DNA of 64,000 bases from Coriolopsis trogii (lineage: Eukaryota; Basidiomycota; Agaricomycetes; Polyporales; Polyporaceae): NCBI GenBank assembly GCA_020543525.1, contig JAHYIO010000027.1, positions 62,001 through 126,000 of the forward strand, in the 5' to 3' direction. Below the pieces are notes generated by a model, which saw nothing but the letters and a program-made list of their open reading frames with translations, was not told where the DNA came from and searched no databases. The translations under genes and the position numbers were made by a program. This document shows, piece after piece, positions 25,882 to 38,266 of the stretch. Position 1 is the stretch's first letter, and every line of letters starts with the position of its first letter.

Positions 25882-27266
25882 ATGTCCACACGCAAGATAG
25901 GTAACGCAGAAGTGTCTGCCCTTGGCTATGGCGCAATTCCTGTCGGCTTCCTCTCCAAGAAGGGTAAGACCCAGGAGGAGATTATGGCGGTGAGCACACT
26001 TCATCCAAGATTACTGAAAATTCCAGTGGTATGCTAATGGCCACTTCCAGGTACTCGACACGGTGTACGAGAGCGGTGCCACCCATTGGGACACATCGGA
26101 CGCGTACGGCGAGAGTGAGGCGAACATCGGGAAATGGTATGCACAACGATCCAGAGCTCGTTTCTATACCGCCCTGACCGTTCTCTACAGGTTCAAACGA
26201 ACTGGGAAGAGGAACGAGATCTTCATTGCTACGAAGTTCGGCTTCGTTATCGAGCCCAAAGAAGATGGCCGCACAACTTGCGGCGACCCTGAGTACGCCG
26301 CCAAGGCGATCGATCGCTCCCTCAACTCGCTCGGTGTGGACTACATAGATCTCTGGTACCTGCACCGGTCAGTCGAGCGTCGTTTCATTGTGCCCACGTT
26401 TGCGCTGATCCCGTGCTCTGGCAATCTAGCCCCGACCCAACCGTCCCCATAGAGGTCACCGTCGGGGCGATGGCTGAACAGGTCAAGTGCGTCAAACTGA
26501 GCGCATTTTCATCGTAAATTCACACTGAACATCGGACCAATCTCTAGGGCGGGCAAGGTCAAGTACATCGGCCTGTCGGAGGCTTCGGCGGCGACTCTGC
26601 GCAGGGCGCACGCCGTGCATCCCATTACGGCCATCCAGGTTGAATACTCGGTGTTCTCGCTTGACATTGAGGACGAGAAGTACGCGATCCTGAGAACGGC
26701 GCGAGAGCTCGGAGTGAAGGTCGTCGCGTACGGCCCCATTGGCAAGGGTCTCCTCACAGGCAGCATTGTGCGTATCTCCGACCGTATGTATACGGGATAC
26801 TCTGACACGCTCTCCCGTGCTCTTTCTTGGCAGCGATCGCCGGATGACCTGGATAAGGATGATTTGCGTCGAATCTTCCCCCGTTTCTCGGCTGAGAACT
26901 TCCCCAACATCTTGAGGGTCGTTGACGGCATTAAGGCCATCGCGGACAAGCACAAGGCCACACCTGGTCAAGTCGCCCTTGCCTGGCTCTTGGCCCAGGG
27001 CGATGACATCCTGCCTATTCCCGGCTCTGGGAACCCTGCGGTACGCTTCTCGTAATCTGAAGGGTGCATGGCGTGAGACGGTTTACTGACGAAGGTTGCG
27101 ATTGCAGAACATCAAGGAGAACATGGCCGCGTTGAAAGTGAAGCTGTCGGAGGAAGAAATCGCAGAGATTCGCAAGTTGGGACTCGCTGCAGACCTCACG
27201 CACGTCCCGAGGTACCCTCCTCCCTTCGCTTCGCTCGTCTTTGTCGACACGCCCCCCCTCAAGTAG
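25882..27266 (+). CDS. Aldo-keto reductase, tandem copy 2
   Basis: Spliced AKR of about 335 residues, intact. It begins [18 protein letters not shown]. The catalytic Asp and Tyr are in [11 protein letters not shown] (about 26088), Lys in IATKFGF (about 26230) and His in DLWYLH (about 26351). It then shows [51 protein letters not shown] and NIKENM, ending in VDTPPLK. Exon boundaries match copy 1 one for one, so the pair arose by tandem duplication. It should be an NADPH-dependent aldehyde reductase of the AKR8/13-like group. The substrate is unknown; differences from copy 1 around the segment before the catalytic Lys and at YGPIGKG/FSPTGGG suggest a different substrate pocket. Confidence 0.88.
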
Positions 27267-28080
27267 ACGTGTTTGTGCTTGCTTGCACCTATGATGTACA
27301 ATATGTTGATGACAGTATCATGTCCCATCAAAGACACGATTCGTCCCTGAGCTGTCCTAGCCACTGTCACGATGGGCCGTGAAGATCCAAAGTAGTAGGT
27401 GGATACGCGACGTCTTAGTGCAATCAATACAACGGACACCAGACGAAGGTGGATGTCGACGACGCAGGCATCCTGCTCTTTGCACTGATGAATCATGTTG
27501 GGAGAAACGTCTACGCTTGTTCACTTCAGAGCGCGGTCCTTAGGCTCCTCGGAGACTGCGCAGACTCCAGATTGATGATAACTTAGGTCACAAATCTTCG
27601 GCATCCTCATCCGTGAAGCCGGAGCTCGGCACGCCAGTAACAGCGTAGCAACGCGGTCACGTGTGGACTTTTCTACACGCGTCTTGCCAATGCAATCGGG
27701 CGTTCGCCGTTCAAGTACCCTTCGTGGTGCCATCCTGACCTCTCGCATCCAATGTGAATCTGATCACTCACTGGTACAGAAGACATATAACCAAGTCGCC
27801 ATAGCAGTGGCTGGGGAACGGTCTCGCCAACGAGCATGCCGGGTACCTGAACGATCGTACGCAACACAGTTTTAGCGTGCATATCTCTCTTCTGCTTCTG
27901 AACTCATCACTCGGGAGTTGCATACGGTCGACGGCACGGGTAACGTACATAACTCTGCCTACTCCATATGTACATAATGGCTCGGTGCACACGGTGCCTT
28001 GCGCCGTTCCATCCTCTTATAACAGCGTTCACCACTTATCTATCGGCCAAGGTTCCCCCGTCATAGGCTGTCTCTCCGGG
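27267..28080. other. Spacer before the FAD oxidase
   Basis: No gene recognised in about 800 bases. A TATA-like cttataac at 28016-28023 lies about 60 bases before the next start codon. Confidence 0.5.
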
Positions 28081-30673
28081 ATGGTTGCCCCCCGTACACG
28101 CACCTTGACCGTGCTTCTGGCTGCCTCGTCTGTCGCTGGCAACGCACACGCCTCGGTAGCACGCTTCGCAGAGGAGCTCGAGGCCTCGACATCCTTGTCT
28201 TCTGCCTTGGATATCCTCAATGGCACCATCGGAGGCAGACTCCAGGCTGCTGTTCCGTTTGAGAGTCCATGCTTTGCGACTGTCGAAGGCAAATCCGTTA
28301 CTGTTGATTCTACTGCCTGCTCCACTCTTCAAGCTGGCTATACCGATCCTACCTACCGTGTGTCCCACTTTGGTGCATTCATGCAGGTCCGTGCGAGATT
28401 CGAAGTTGAACCCCGTCTTTTTCGCTTGCTTATGCCTCGCTGCAGCCTCAATGGGAGACGTGCCAGTCCTCGGAAACAGCGGAAGGATGTTTGCTCGACT
28501 CGAGCGATCCGTCCAACCCGTTAGCTTACACAGGGGTGAATTGTCAACTAGGCAACGTTCCATCGTACTACGTGAGACGTCGATCGATGCGTATATTGTG
28601 GTCGAGATTGCTCTCTCCTCACCCATGATCCTCTCTCCACATTTAGGTTGAGGTCGAGTCTGCTTCCGATGTACAAGCCGCACTCGTTTTCGCCAATACC
28701 ACCGGCATGCGCCTGTCTGTCAAGAACAAGGGGCACGACTACAAAGGGCGATCCAGTGGCAAGAACACTCTTTCTCTTTGGGTGAGTTCATGGCATGCTC
28801 ATATACCCTGCCACCATCTCACAATACCTCCGCTTTGATCAGACAACAGGATTGCAGACCGTGCGTATTGTTTAACGTTCTCTGGAAGTTGTGAGACTCA
28901 TAGTCTATGCAGATAGCACACCAGCCTACGTTTGTTCCAGACGGCTGTGTTGGTAAGACCTACGACGCCATCACTACAGGAGTATGTCCCACGTATAGCA
29001 AGTTATGCAGGTGTTCCGGTACTGACCACGACACAGGCCGGTGTTTTCACTCAGGACGTTTATGAGTACGCCGATAGCGTGGACCGCACTATCATCGGAG
29101 GCTATCACCAAACCATTGGCTTCTCCGGCGGATACTTCCTCGTACGTCTATTGCCGTGATGCCTCTTAGGGGTGCAACCGTGCTTATCTCTCTCACAGGG
29201 CGGCGGCCACAGTGTCCTCTCGCCCGTCTATGGCCTCGCCGCAGACCGTGTGGTATGTGTATCGAGCCGTTTCGCGTGGAGTTCGCTTTCATATGATATG
29301 ACACCCTAGGTTCAAGTCAAAGTCGTCACTCCTGATGGCGTATATCGCATCGCGAACGAGTGCCAGGACGAGGACCTGTTCTTCGCCCTCCGTGGAGGAG
29401 GAGGATCCGCATTCGGTGTCATCCTCGAGTCTACGCATCGTGTCGAGCCCAGGTTCCCCATACAAGCGTCAGTGTAATCACATCCCCCCTACATCCGAGC
29501 GGCTCTGAGACACGTTCTTATAGGGCTGTCCTAAAGTTCACTCCGCAAGCGTCCACGGACCTCGCGGAATGGTACAGCCTGATGGTCGACAATTCTCTCC
29601 AGTGGGCCAACGACGGCTGGGGCGGGCATATCGTCGTACGCGTAACGCCGCCTCCATGCACCGCTCGTGCGACCCGATATGTTGCTCATCGCTTGTCTAG
29701 GGACCCTCCCTGATCCACGTAACGCCCCTTCTGACCACCGCAGACGCGCAAAAGTCCATGCAGCCGGCAGTCGACTTTGTGAAGGCGCGAAGCGGGAGCG
29801 TCGTGATCGAGGAACACCCCTCCTTCTTCTCCTTCTTCACCAAATACGTGACCTCCGCACAAGCGGTGCGTACTCTAGACTGTCCACCCTCGCGGCAGAG
29901 GGCGACAGGCAGACTCGCACTCGGACTCGAAAGTGAATTACTGACTCTATGTGTGCAGGCAGTCGGAGCCGAGGCCGCGCTCGGGTCACGCCTCATCCCC
30001 AGCAGGTTCTTCGCGACCGAAGACGGACGCGCGCAGCTCTCCGCCACCATCAACGAGACGCTCCCGTTCGCGAGCCCGTACGTCGTCGTGGGCACGCCCT
30101 GGCTGTACAAGGCCGAGGAGGGCGCGACGGCGACGGCGGTGAGCCCGGCCTGGCGCGATGCGATCTGGCAGCTGTCGGTCAAGTGGCAGTTCGCGTTCGA
30201 CGACACGCTCGAGGAGCGCAAGGCGGGGTACCGCACCCTGTCCGAGCACGTCCAGAAGTTCCGCGATCTGGCGCCCGATGGGGGTGCGTACTTTGTGAGT
30301 GCCCGACCCAAGGCCCGCCCGTTGATCGTGCCCTCTGCGAACGCGAACGCTGACGGGAGAGCGCGCGTTATAGAACGAAGGCGACGTTTATGAGCCGAAC
30401 CACGAGCAGGCGTACTGGGGCGACAACTATGCGACGCTCCTCGCTGTCAAGCGCAAGTAGTGAGCTCCGCTTTGTCGCGGTGGATGTCGATCCTGTCTGA
30501 TGTGCGCGCTTCCAGTGATCCTTACGGCCTCCTCGACTGCTGGCAATGTGGTACGCGTCATGTCTCCTCCATTATTACATGTTGGGTACCCCGATTTGGT
30601 TGCTGACAACTCCTACAAAGTCGGGTGGAAAGGCGCAGACGACAGCCTCTACCAATGTCATGTCAAGCTCTGA
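28081..30673 (+). CDS. Secreted FAD-linked oxidase with BBE domain (isoamyl-alcohol-oxidase-like)
   Basis: Spliced gene, about 570 residues. The ATG at 28081 starts a signal peptide (MVAPRTRTLTVLLAASSVAG). The FAD-binding domain shows NKGHDYKGRSSG (about 28726-28755), whose His is the usual covalent FAD anchor, then GYHQTIGFSGGYFLGGGHS (about 29100-29215) and FFALRGGGGSAFGV (about 29383). The second, Cys anchor of bicovalent family members is not evident. The end carries the berberine-bridge signature YWGDNYATLLAVKRK (about 30415-30458), then DPYGLLDCWQC and a last exon finishing GADDSLYQCHVKL at 30673. It would oxidise an alcohol, sugar or natural product using O2, probably outside the cell or in the secretory path. 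It stands first in a run of oxidative and transfer enzymes. Confidence 0.88.
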
Positions 30674-31316
30674 TTCAGCTGAGGGTATGATCTTGTCGAT
30701 ACGAACGCGGCAAACGTTGGTTGAGGGTCACTCGTCGGCATTCGCTCTCACTTCATCACACTCTTTTACTTACTTCGACGCTCGCTTATTGTCCGACTCC
30801 ATACCCCTTGTCCTGTTGTGTGCTATGTTATGTCCATGGACCATGACTGTGATATTAAAAACGGACAGGACTCGGACTGATAGTCAGAAGAGTCGGACCG
30901 TGCTTCCGAAGGACAATCGTTGGGCGCTTCTGATGAGCCGCGCTCCACTCTGAGTCTGAAAGTCTGCAACGTCCAGATCATGATTATAGGTATGCGCATA
31001 TAGTCCGCTTCCTGTTTGCTCGGAATCTGACCGCTGTCCAGTGGCACAAAATCATGACGGTTGTGTCACGGTTAGCACGCAGTTCGCCACAGTCTGCCTG
31101 TAGACGAGGCGTATGACCTGGGCGATGGCATTTCGCTGCTATGAATGATACCCAACGCTTCAGCGACTCGAACGCCAAAGATGCCAAGCACATCGTTACG
31201 ACCGGCCCACCGCATACCTATGCCCGCCATACAAGGAAGAGAACGAGACTGCTGCTTATTTATACCCCACCGTGTCGTCTTCTGCCCACGCTCTCCCTGG
31301 TTGCCCCGTGTGCGGG
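30674..31316. other. Spacer before the P450 gene
   Basis: No gene recognised. A TATA-like tatttatac at 31257-31265 lies about 55 bases before the P450 start codon. Confidence 0.5.
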
Positions 31317-33476
31317 ATGTCGCGCGACGCTGTCCTCTCAACACCCCGTATTATCGCGATTGGAGTGTCCCTCGGTCTGGTATGTCAACCTCTTCAGCTC
31401 ACTCTTGTCAGGAGGCTTGACCCTACTTAGGTCGCACATTGGATATTTCGCAAGCATGAAACATACTCGATTGCCTTGCAGGCCAGCCTCCTCTGCGGGC
31501 CTCCCGCATTGCTTGTGATCTATGCCATCTCAGTGGACTCTGTCGACGTCCTCGATGCCGTCCGCATCGTGTTCGCAACCTATCTGGGCACACTGGTCTC
31601 GTCCATCGCCGTGTACCGCCTGTCCCCCTTTCATCCTCTCGCCCGCTACCCAGGGCCGATCGGATGCCGGCTGTCCAAATTCTACATGGTTCTTGTCACG
31701 ATCCGCGGGTACCAGCACCGGCATATCAAGACCCTGCATGAACGATACGGTGACGTTGTTCGGATAGGTCTGCGCTTCCTCTGCCCACGTGCTGACACTC
31801 TCTGACCTCATCATCTCTTCCCACACGATCCAGGCCCGAACGAACTCTCCATCCGCGATGCATCCCTCGTAGATTCCCTTTACGGTGCCAGCGGTGTACC
31901 GAAGGGTCCACGTGCGTTGTGGGTTACTGCTCCCTCAATGTCCATGTGCCTGACCAACGCATCCTGACAGACTTCATCGGCCGGTCGCTCAGACATGCAG
32001 ACCTCGCCATGATCGGCATCCAAGACATGGACATACATCTCAAACGGCGCAGGAACTGGCTCCGGGGTATGGGTCCCTCTGCGATCAAGGGGTATCAGCC
32101 TTTGCTTGCACAGAGAGCGCGGCAACTCCTGAGCCGCCTCGAAGAGCAAGAAGGTGAACTCATCATGGGCGATTGGTTCAATTACTTTTCATACGACTTT
32201 GTATCCGACATGACATTTGGTGGCGGCACTGAGCTTCTTTCGGCTGGCCACGACGAAGGGAACGTATGGGCGATCATCGAGGAGGCCATGTTGTACGTCT
32301 TGTTTCTCTTCATCTAATTGCCTTTTCCTTACTTATACTGCTGTTGCTGGCAGTGTTTCAACATTGTTTGGCCACGTACCCTGGCTTGGAGTCTATGTGG
32401 GAAAGATACCAGCCGTGACAGGCAAGCTCAACGAACTCTTCCGGTACTGCACCCAACGCGCTGCCTCACGGATCGAACAAGGAGCGAGCATAAAGGATCT
32501 CTTTCATTATCTGGCACGTCTCTCATGCTGGTGGCACAGCAACAATTATTCATACTATTTTCCTCTGGTCAGAATCAGGAAGATCAGCCTGATCTGGCCC
32601 CGCCCCCCACACAGCAGGTCGTTCATGACGGTATACTTGCCATCATTGCCGGAGCCGACACGACCTCAAGCGCACTCACCAGCATCTTGTATTGTCTTCT
32701 GACTCATCCTGAAGCCTACGCGAAGCTACAGAAAGAGGTCGACCAGTTTTACCCGGCAGGCGAGGACCCGTTCGACACCGTTCACCATCGCGAGATGCCA
32801 TACCTCACTGCTGTCATGTACGCTCACTCTCATCTGTTCCCCTGCGAAGTCCCACCGGCTGACGCGACACACGATGATGCAGCAACGAAACCCTCCGGAT
32901 TTATCCCCCTGCCCCAGGCGGCAGTCAGCGCCAAGTCCCGCACGACGGCCCGGGAGTCGCGGTAGGCAACCTGTATGCGTTTCTCCTCGAGGTCCATACG
33001 TGCCTGTCGCTTACTCGCCCCATCGTGCCAGATATCTCCCTCCGGGGACATCATTCTGGCTGCACGTGTACTCGCACCATCACGACCCGCGCTACTTCTC
33101 CAACCCGTCCTCCTTCTGGCCCGAGCGCTGGCTCCTTGCGGCCAGACAGGACGACCACCCCTCCGCAGAACACGACGCGCATCGAGACGTCGCCACCAAC
33201 GCATGCACGAGCGGATCCGGCGACGCAAAAGGGGATGGGGCGGACTCGGAGTTCGTACACAACGATGCGGCCTTCCTGGCGTTCTCAAGTGGGCCGATCA
33301 ACTGCGTAGGCAAGACGCTCGCGATGCTCGAGCTCCGCGTCGTCGTCTGTGCTCTCCTTCAGCGGTTCCGTGTTACGCTCGCGGAGGGATGGGACGTGCG
33401 CGAGTACGAGAGGGGATACAAGGACTACTTCACCGCGTCGCGCCCGGACTTGCCGGTCAGACTGCAGGTCCGGTGA
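31317..33476 (+). CDS. Cytochrome P450 monooxygenase, full length
   Basis: The first exon (31317-31379) encodes exactly 21 codons, MSRDAVLSTPRIIAIGVSLG, and joins over a 102 nt intron to ASLLCGPPALL to form an N-terminal ER anchor. It continues with the PGPIG hinge (about 31653), the W/R-bearing C-helix (RRRNWLRGM, about 32050), the I-helix IIAGADTTSS (about 32644), the K-helix NETLRIYPPAP (about 32883), PPGTSFWLH, FWPERW (about 33115) and the haem loop FSSGPINCVGK (about 33281). The end at 33476 is normal. It is typical of basidiomycete pisatin-demethylase-like or CYP67-like clans and differs from the P450 half at 10 kb (FGFGRRICPG). It should hydroxylate a lipophilic substrate with a P450 reductase partner. 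Confidence 0.86.
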
Positions 33477-34165
33477 GGGATCGTAAGCGCGAGAGCCCGT
33501 TCGAGTTGTTTATGTTTCGGACGAAAGCGAGCATGGGTCTAAAAGTCTGCACCCTTGCGCACGAGAAGGAAGGACGATGATATACATTCGCATACCGTGA
33601 CAGCGGTCCCGGCTTCACTCCGGAGGAACTGTGGTTCAAAATAACGTGCCAACGATGTTTTGAGTTGTCCCAGTGCGCAGCGCGTCCAACTTAGCACATG
33701 AAATCCGAGAGCCAGGTTCTCCTTGAACACTATCCGTGCTTGAGGTCAGGAGTATACACTTACGAGATGCAATCGGAATGAAGGACTGCAGGGCCCAAGT
33801 CAGCCTACCATGCACCCGAGCGCTTACACGTGCACACTCACACATGGCGTCTACATACCCGTCGTTCTCATCTGAGTCATCAACAGTTCAAGATGCTGTA
33901 TCAAATCATAATGGCTGCCATCTCGTATGGTATGCTGAGTAGCTCATGACTGTATGCAAATACTCGGATGATTCACTGTCTCCGCTTGCGCCACGCAACT
34001 TCAAGTTGTCGCCGGTTTTAGATGAAGACATTCCCACTCGCCGAAACGGGTACTCACGAACACATGTCCTGATGCCAGAGATAGGGGCGTGTTATCGAGT
34101 AACTGTGGTATGTCGCTCAGCTCAGCTACCGTAGATCTCATCCTTAAGCTTGAGCCCTGACGATT
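33477..34165. other. Spacer between P450 and methyltransferase
   Basis: Nothing recognisable on either strand in about 690 bases. Confidence 0.45.
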
Positions 34166-35357
34166 ATGGTGAACCCGGAAAGCCAAGTGGACCCGGATGG
34201 CATCCCGCCTCTGGATCCTTCCGTACTGACCCTGTCAGAAGAGGAGAGAGCGTTCCTGCACAAGGCGATCTCATCGGACGATGAGCTGCTGTTGAAGCGC
34301 ATCCATGAAGTACAGAAAACGTGAGTGCGCATCTCTCTCAAAGACGGTGCTGCTGTTTCACTGATCGATCGATCGCGAGCAGAGCCTAGTGAGCTCTCAA
34401 TCGCACTCCACCGTGGTTAGCACGGATACTCACTGCCGTGATCGGACCGCTCTGGATCCAGCGAAAAGTATCCCTACCCGTGCATCAGAGGCTTCCACTT
34501 CGTGAACCTCTTCATGGCCGCCAACGGGGTCTATCCGTCCGTCCTCGCCGCAGGAAAGACAGGCAACACCACGCTCCTCGATCTCGGCTGCATGAGTACG
34601 TCCCGCGCTCGAAACGCATGCGTACCAGGCCTCCAGCGTTGACCCGGAGAATCGCGACACAGTGGGCACGGACGTCCGCAAGCTGGCCCGTGACGGCTAC
34701 CCGCCCTCGAACATCATCGGGTGCGATCTCCGCCCAGAGTACATCGAGCTGGGCCACACCCTCTTCGGAGACAAGGACACATGCCCCATCAGGTTCATCG
34801 CCTCCAACGTCTTCGACCTGCCCACTACCGCGCCTCCTCCTCGAGCCCAGTCGTCGTCGGAGACGACCCGGACTCCCGACCTGCACTCGGTCACCGATCT
34901 CGCCCAGCTGCACAGCTCCCTGACGCACATATACACCGGCGCACTCTTCCACCTCTTCGACGAGGAGACGCAGCACGGGCTCGCTCTCCGGCTCGCCCTC
35001 CTGTCGAAGCGGAGGCCTGGCGCTGTGATCTTCGGGCGCCATCAAGGACTGGAGAAGGAGGGGTACATCGACGACCATCTCGGCCGGTACTGTATCGTCT
35101 CCCCGCTGATTTGTTTCTTGCTCGCCGCCCGTTTCTGCAGTCGTTGACGAGACCATGGCCTCGTGGGCAGGAACCGGTACGGCCACTCGGAGGCGTCCTG
35201 GCGCTTGTTGTGGAAGAAGGTGTTTGCGGAGGTGGAGGGCAACGCGTTCGCAGATAGAGTCGTGGTCAAGGCGACGCTCACCGGAGGGTTCAGCAAGAAC
35301 GTCTCCAAACAGGGAAAGCTGTCGTATATGCTCTACTGGAGCGTTCAGATCGTATAA
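34166..35357 (+). CDS. SAM-dependent methyltransferase (AusD-like family)
   Basis: Spliced protein of about 300 residues starting MVNPESQVDPDGIPPL. After a helical N-terminus it shows YPYPCIRGFHFVNLFMAAN (about 34471), the SAM-binding motif I TLLDLGCM-MGTDV split by an intron (about 34573-34675), IIGCDLRPEYIELG (about 34713, acidic motif II) and ASNVFDLP. Motif IV and later helices follow (HIYTGALFHLFDEE), then RNRYGHSEASW joined at about 35175. This is the layout of fungal methyltransferases from meroterpenoid clusters such as AusD and relatives, which methylate a carboxyl or enol. Position between a P450 and an alcohol dehydrogenase supports a role in a small-molecule pathway, but the substrate is unknown. 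Confidence 0.82.
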
Positions 35358-35530
35358 CAGCAGAGGCTTACAGGATGCTAAGATAAGCAGTTCGAAGCAA
35401 CAAGGGAAACATATGTCTGCAAGAATATGAGGGCGTACACTATCGAGCACAAGACACCTCCGATCACCGCTGATGCATAGACATCCGATCCAAGCTTGTA
35501 AACCTGACAGACGACCTTGGCCGAACTCGC

Positions 35531-37049
35531 TCAGGGCACGATGACAGCCCGGAAGCGCGCCGTCTCCCTGCGGTCGAACGCCTCCTGCGCCTTGTGCAGG
35601 GGAAAGCGCTCGACGAGACACTTGATCTTCCTCGCCTGCACGAACTTGAAGCAGTCCTCCGTGTCCTTGGGCGACCCCGCCGGCCACCCTCGGATCGACA
35701 GCCGCTTCAGGAGCAGCGACACTGTCGACAGCACCCAACCCACGGAACGGCTCGTTCAGCACTCTACCACCACACGCACCACGGCAACGAAACGCGCTCA
35801 CAAGGCGAGATCCTCATCGGCTCCGGCTCGACCGCGAGCACGAGCAGCGTGCCGTCGACCGCGAGCGCGTCGATCAGGCTCTCCGTCGCCCCCGCGTTCG
35901 GCGCGGTCGACACGATCACCTTGGCGCCGCCGAGCGTCTGGAGCGCGGCCGTCTGGTCGACCTTGGAGCCGTCGAGGAACTCGTCCGCGCCGAGGCTCCG
36001 CGCGAGCTCTTCCTTCGAGCCGTCCGAGGAGAGCGCGATCGTCCGGAAGCCCATCGCAGACGCGAACTGGATCGCGAGGTGGCCCAGCCCGCTGCGGAGA
36101 GGGCGGGAAGAACAGGGTGAGTAAGTGTGTCTGTCTGTCTGTCTGACTGTGAGGCGACGAGGGGTGTGTCGACGGGCGCGAGCCATGGTCGAGGTGTACT
36201 CACCCGATGCCTTGCACTGCGACGTATTCCGGAGGCGTGATCTTCATATTTCGGAGGGCGTCTAGAGCGGCAAGGACATAAGTTGAGGTCCCCACACCCA
36301 CACGGCAAAAAAAAACCGAAGGAGGACGAGACGTACTGAACGTGCTGATCCCGGCACATAGCAGAGGCGCTGCCACCGCGGGGTCGATGTCCTCCGGGAC
36401 CGATACGACAGCCTCCGAGCGCAACGTGACATACTCGGCGTACCCCCCATCGCGATTCGTCCCTGCGCCACGGTCCACACGCATATCAGCACCCAGCAAG
36501 CGTACAAGGGTGGGGGGCCTCACCGTTGATACACTGGTTCTCGCACGTCAGGTAGTCGCCGGCTCGGCACCGGACGCAGATCGAGCAGTGTCCGCCGTGC
36601 CAGCCCGCGCCGACGCGCTGCCCGACCTTCCACGTCTTCTCATGGCTGGACACGGCGACGACGTCCCCGACGACTTCGTGGCCGGGGATGCGAGGCAGCG
36701 GGGCGGGCATCACCTGCGACCGACACACTTCGTCCCTATGCCCGGGAATGAAGGGGGGGAAGGGGGGGGAGGGGAGGTTTCGTCAGAGCGGAACGCGGTA
36801 GCGGCAGATCAATAGACCAATAGGGCATCGTTCACAAACAAGAATGATTGTCAGCAAGGGGGGAATAGATGGTGTGCGGCAGACGAAGGAGCACGCTCAC
36901 GTTCCGCACACACCGCACGCGAGGACTTTGACGACGACCTCGCCCGCGCCGGGGAACCTCCACGGCACGGTCACTTTCTGCAGCTTCCCGCCGGGTTCCA
37001 TGAACGCGTAGGCGGTGTAGGAGGAAGGGTAGCGCACGATCGCTGGCAT
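35531..37049 (-). CDS. Zinc-dependent alcohol dehydrogenase (MDR family)
   Basis: Minus-strand gene, ATG at 37049-37047 (MPAIVRYPSSYTAYAF), stop at 35531. The GroES-like catalytic domain shows VLACGVCG (about 36910), IPGHEVVGDV (about 36690), GAGWHGGHC and the structural zinc cysteines in CSICVRCRAGDYLTC (about 36590-36545). The central part reads GGYAEYVTL and AAPLLCAGIS. The NAD(P)-binding GIGGLGHLAIQFA is split by an intron (36200/36090). The final exon ends RETARFRAVIVP. It should oxidise primary alcohols or reduce aldehydes in the cytosol. It converges with the methyltransferase gene (173 bases between stops). A minus-strand TATA-like tataag lies near 37190. Confidence 0.87.
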
Positions 37050-38266
37050 GGCGTCGCTTCAAGAACAGAACAGAATGAGCAAGGACAAGAACAAGTGAGG
37101 GAGGACGAAGAAGAGGCGGAGGTGAGCAAGGGCGTCGACAGCACTGGGACTGAACTTGGGAGAAAGCAAACATGCGAGTCCCTGGCCTTCTTATACCTGG
37201 CGAGCAGTGGGAGCCATGTACCTATCCTAAGAACAGCCGGCTCCGGTCATGTCTGCACGCTCGTCGATACCGGTCGACATGACATCCTCCGTATGGGGTT
37301 GACCGTGGCGAGTCGTGCTCTCCACTCCGGCCACGGTCGCAGACACGTCGCTTCGCCACAACCCGGCTGCAGCAGACGTTGCGAGTATAAGCCACACAGC
37401 CCGTGATGTCAGAAGAACCCCGGACGGACCTCGATGGACGAGCAGAACGCAACAAGCTCGGTGCCTCGCTTGTAACCTTGCAGCCACCCGCGGGCTCGGG
37501 TCCAGTGGCGGCATCGCGGGAGGCCGCTGCTTGCCTTTGTTGCGAGCCAGCGTTAGCGAGTCCTCCACCGGCGCAGACTTGGAGTATTGATCCTGAAAGA
37601 GCGCAGATGCTATCCGGGCGACGCGTGTTCGTCGTGGACGAAATGCAAGGGGTCAAGACGGGGGCCCCGAGGACTCCGACCTGCCACGGAGTGCACAACG
37701 AGCGAGCAGCGCCTGAGCACATACTCGCTCTCGTCCTGATTACGGTCTCTGATTCGTGTGGCTTCCTTGAGTCCGCGGAGAAAATGGGAAGAATGTCGAG
37801 TTCTGTAGTTCCCTACACAAGTCCGCGTCATGCATATCGAGCTATTGTTACACGTACGGCGGCTGCTTGACCCGTTACTGACCGAAACTACTGGCTCTGC
37901 GACACATGTTCATTCTTCGCAAACATATCAGTAAACTATAGTGTATGCGTCAGCCATGGCCTTTTCCATAATATAGGGCGAGCTCACCGGTCATTAATCC
38001 GAGCGGGGATGTATGTATGATTAGTGGTCAACATGCATAGTGCTGCGAGACGATGGACAATCCTGCAGCCTGCGCAGCTCCGCATGGGTCGCGCGCCACG
38101 ATACCTCTCTTAGCGGTCCAACCGAGCCAGTCTGCAGGACCGCAGGTGATGCGACCCCACCGCGGAGCGACGAAACCAACGTGTACGTGTAACAAAAACC
38201 GACGATGTAGGGTATCGGCAGAATAAGGATAACGTTCCCGATACGCTCCCCGGAGACCACGGCAGC
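37050..38266. other. Long spacer, no gene recognised
   Basis: About 1.2 kb between the alcohol dehydrogenase start and the end of the HNH gene. Moderately long open frames exist (for example 37403-37870) but have no family features, no plausible splicing and poor composition. A gene-poor region or an unrecognised small gene is possible. Confidence 0.45.

Noticed and set aside
34512..35801. Minus-strand open frame of 429 codons
   Set aside because: It is antisense to the methyltransferase, whose motifs and splice sites are clear; GC-rich codons leave the opposite strand open.
28081..37049. Complete secondary-metabolite cluster
   Set aside because: No backbone synthase, transporter or pathway regulator is visible, so only a set of tailoring enzymes can be supported.
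37403..37870. Open frame of 155 codons in the long spacer
   Set aside because: No family signal and several competing frames on both strands of equal length.
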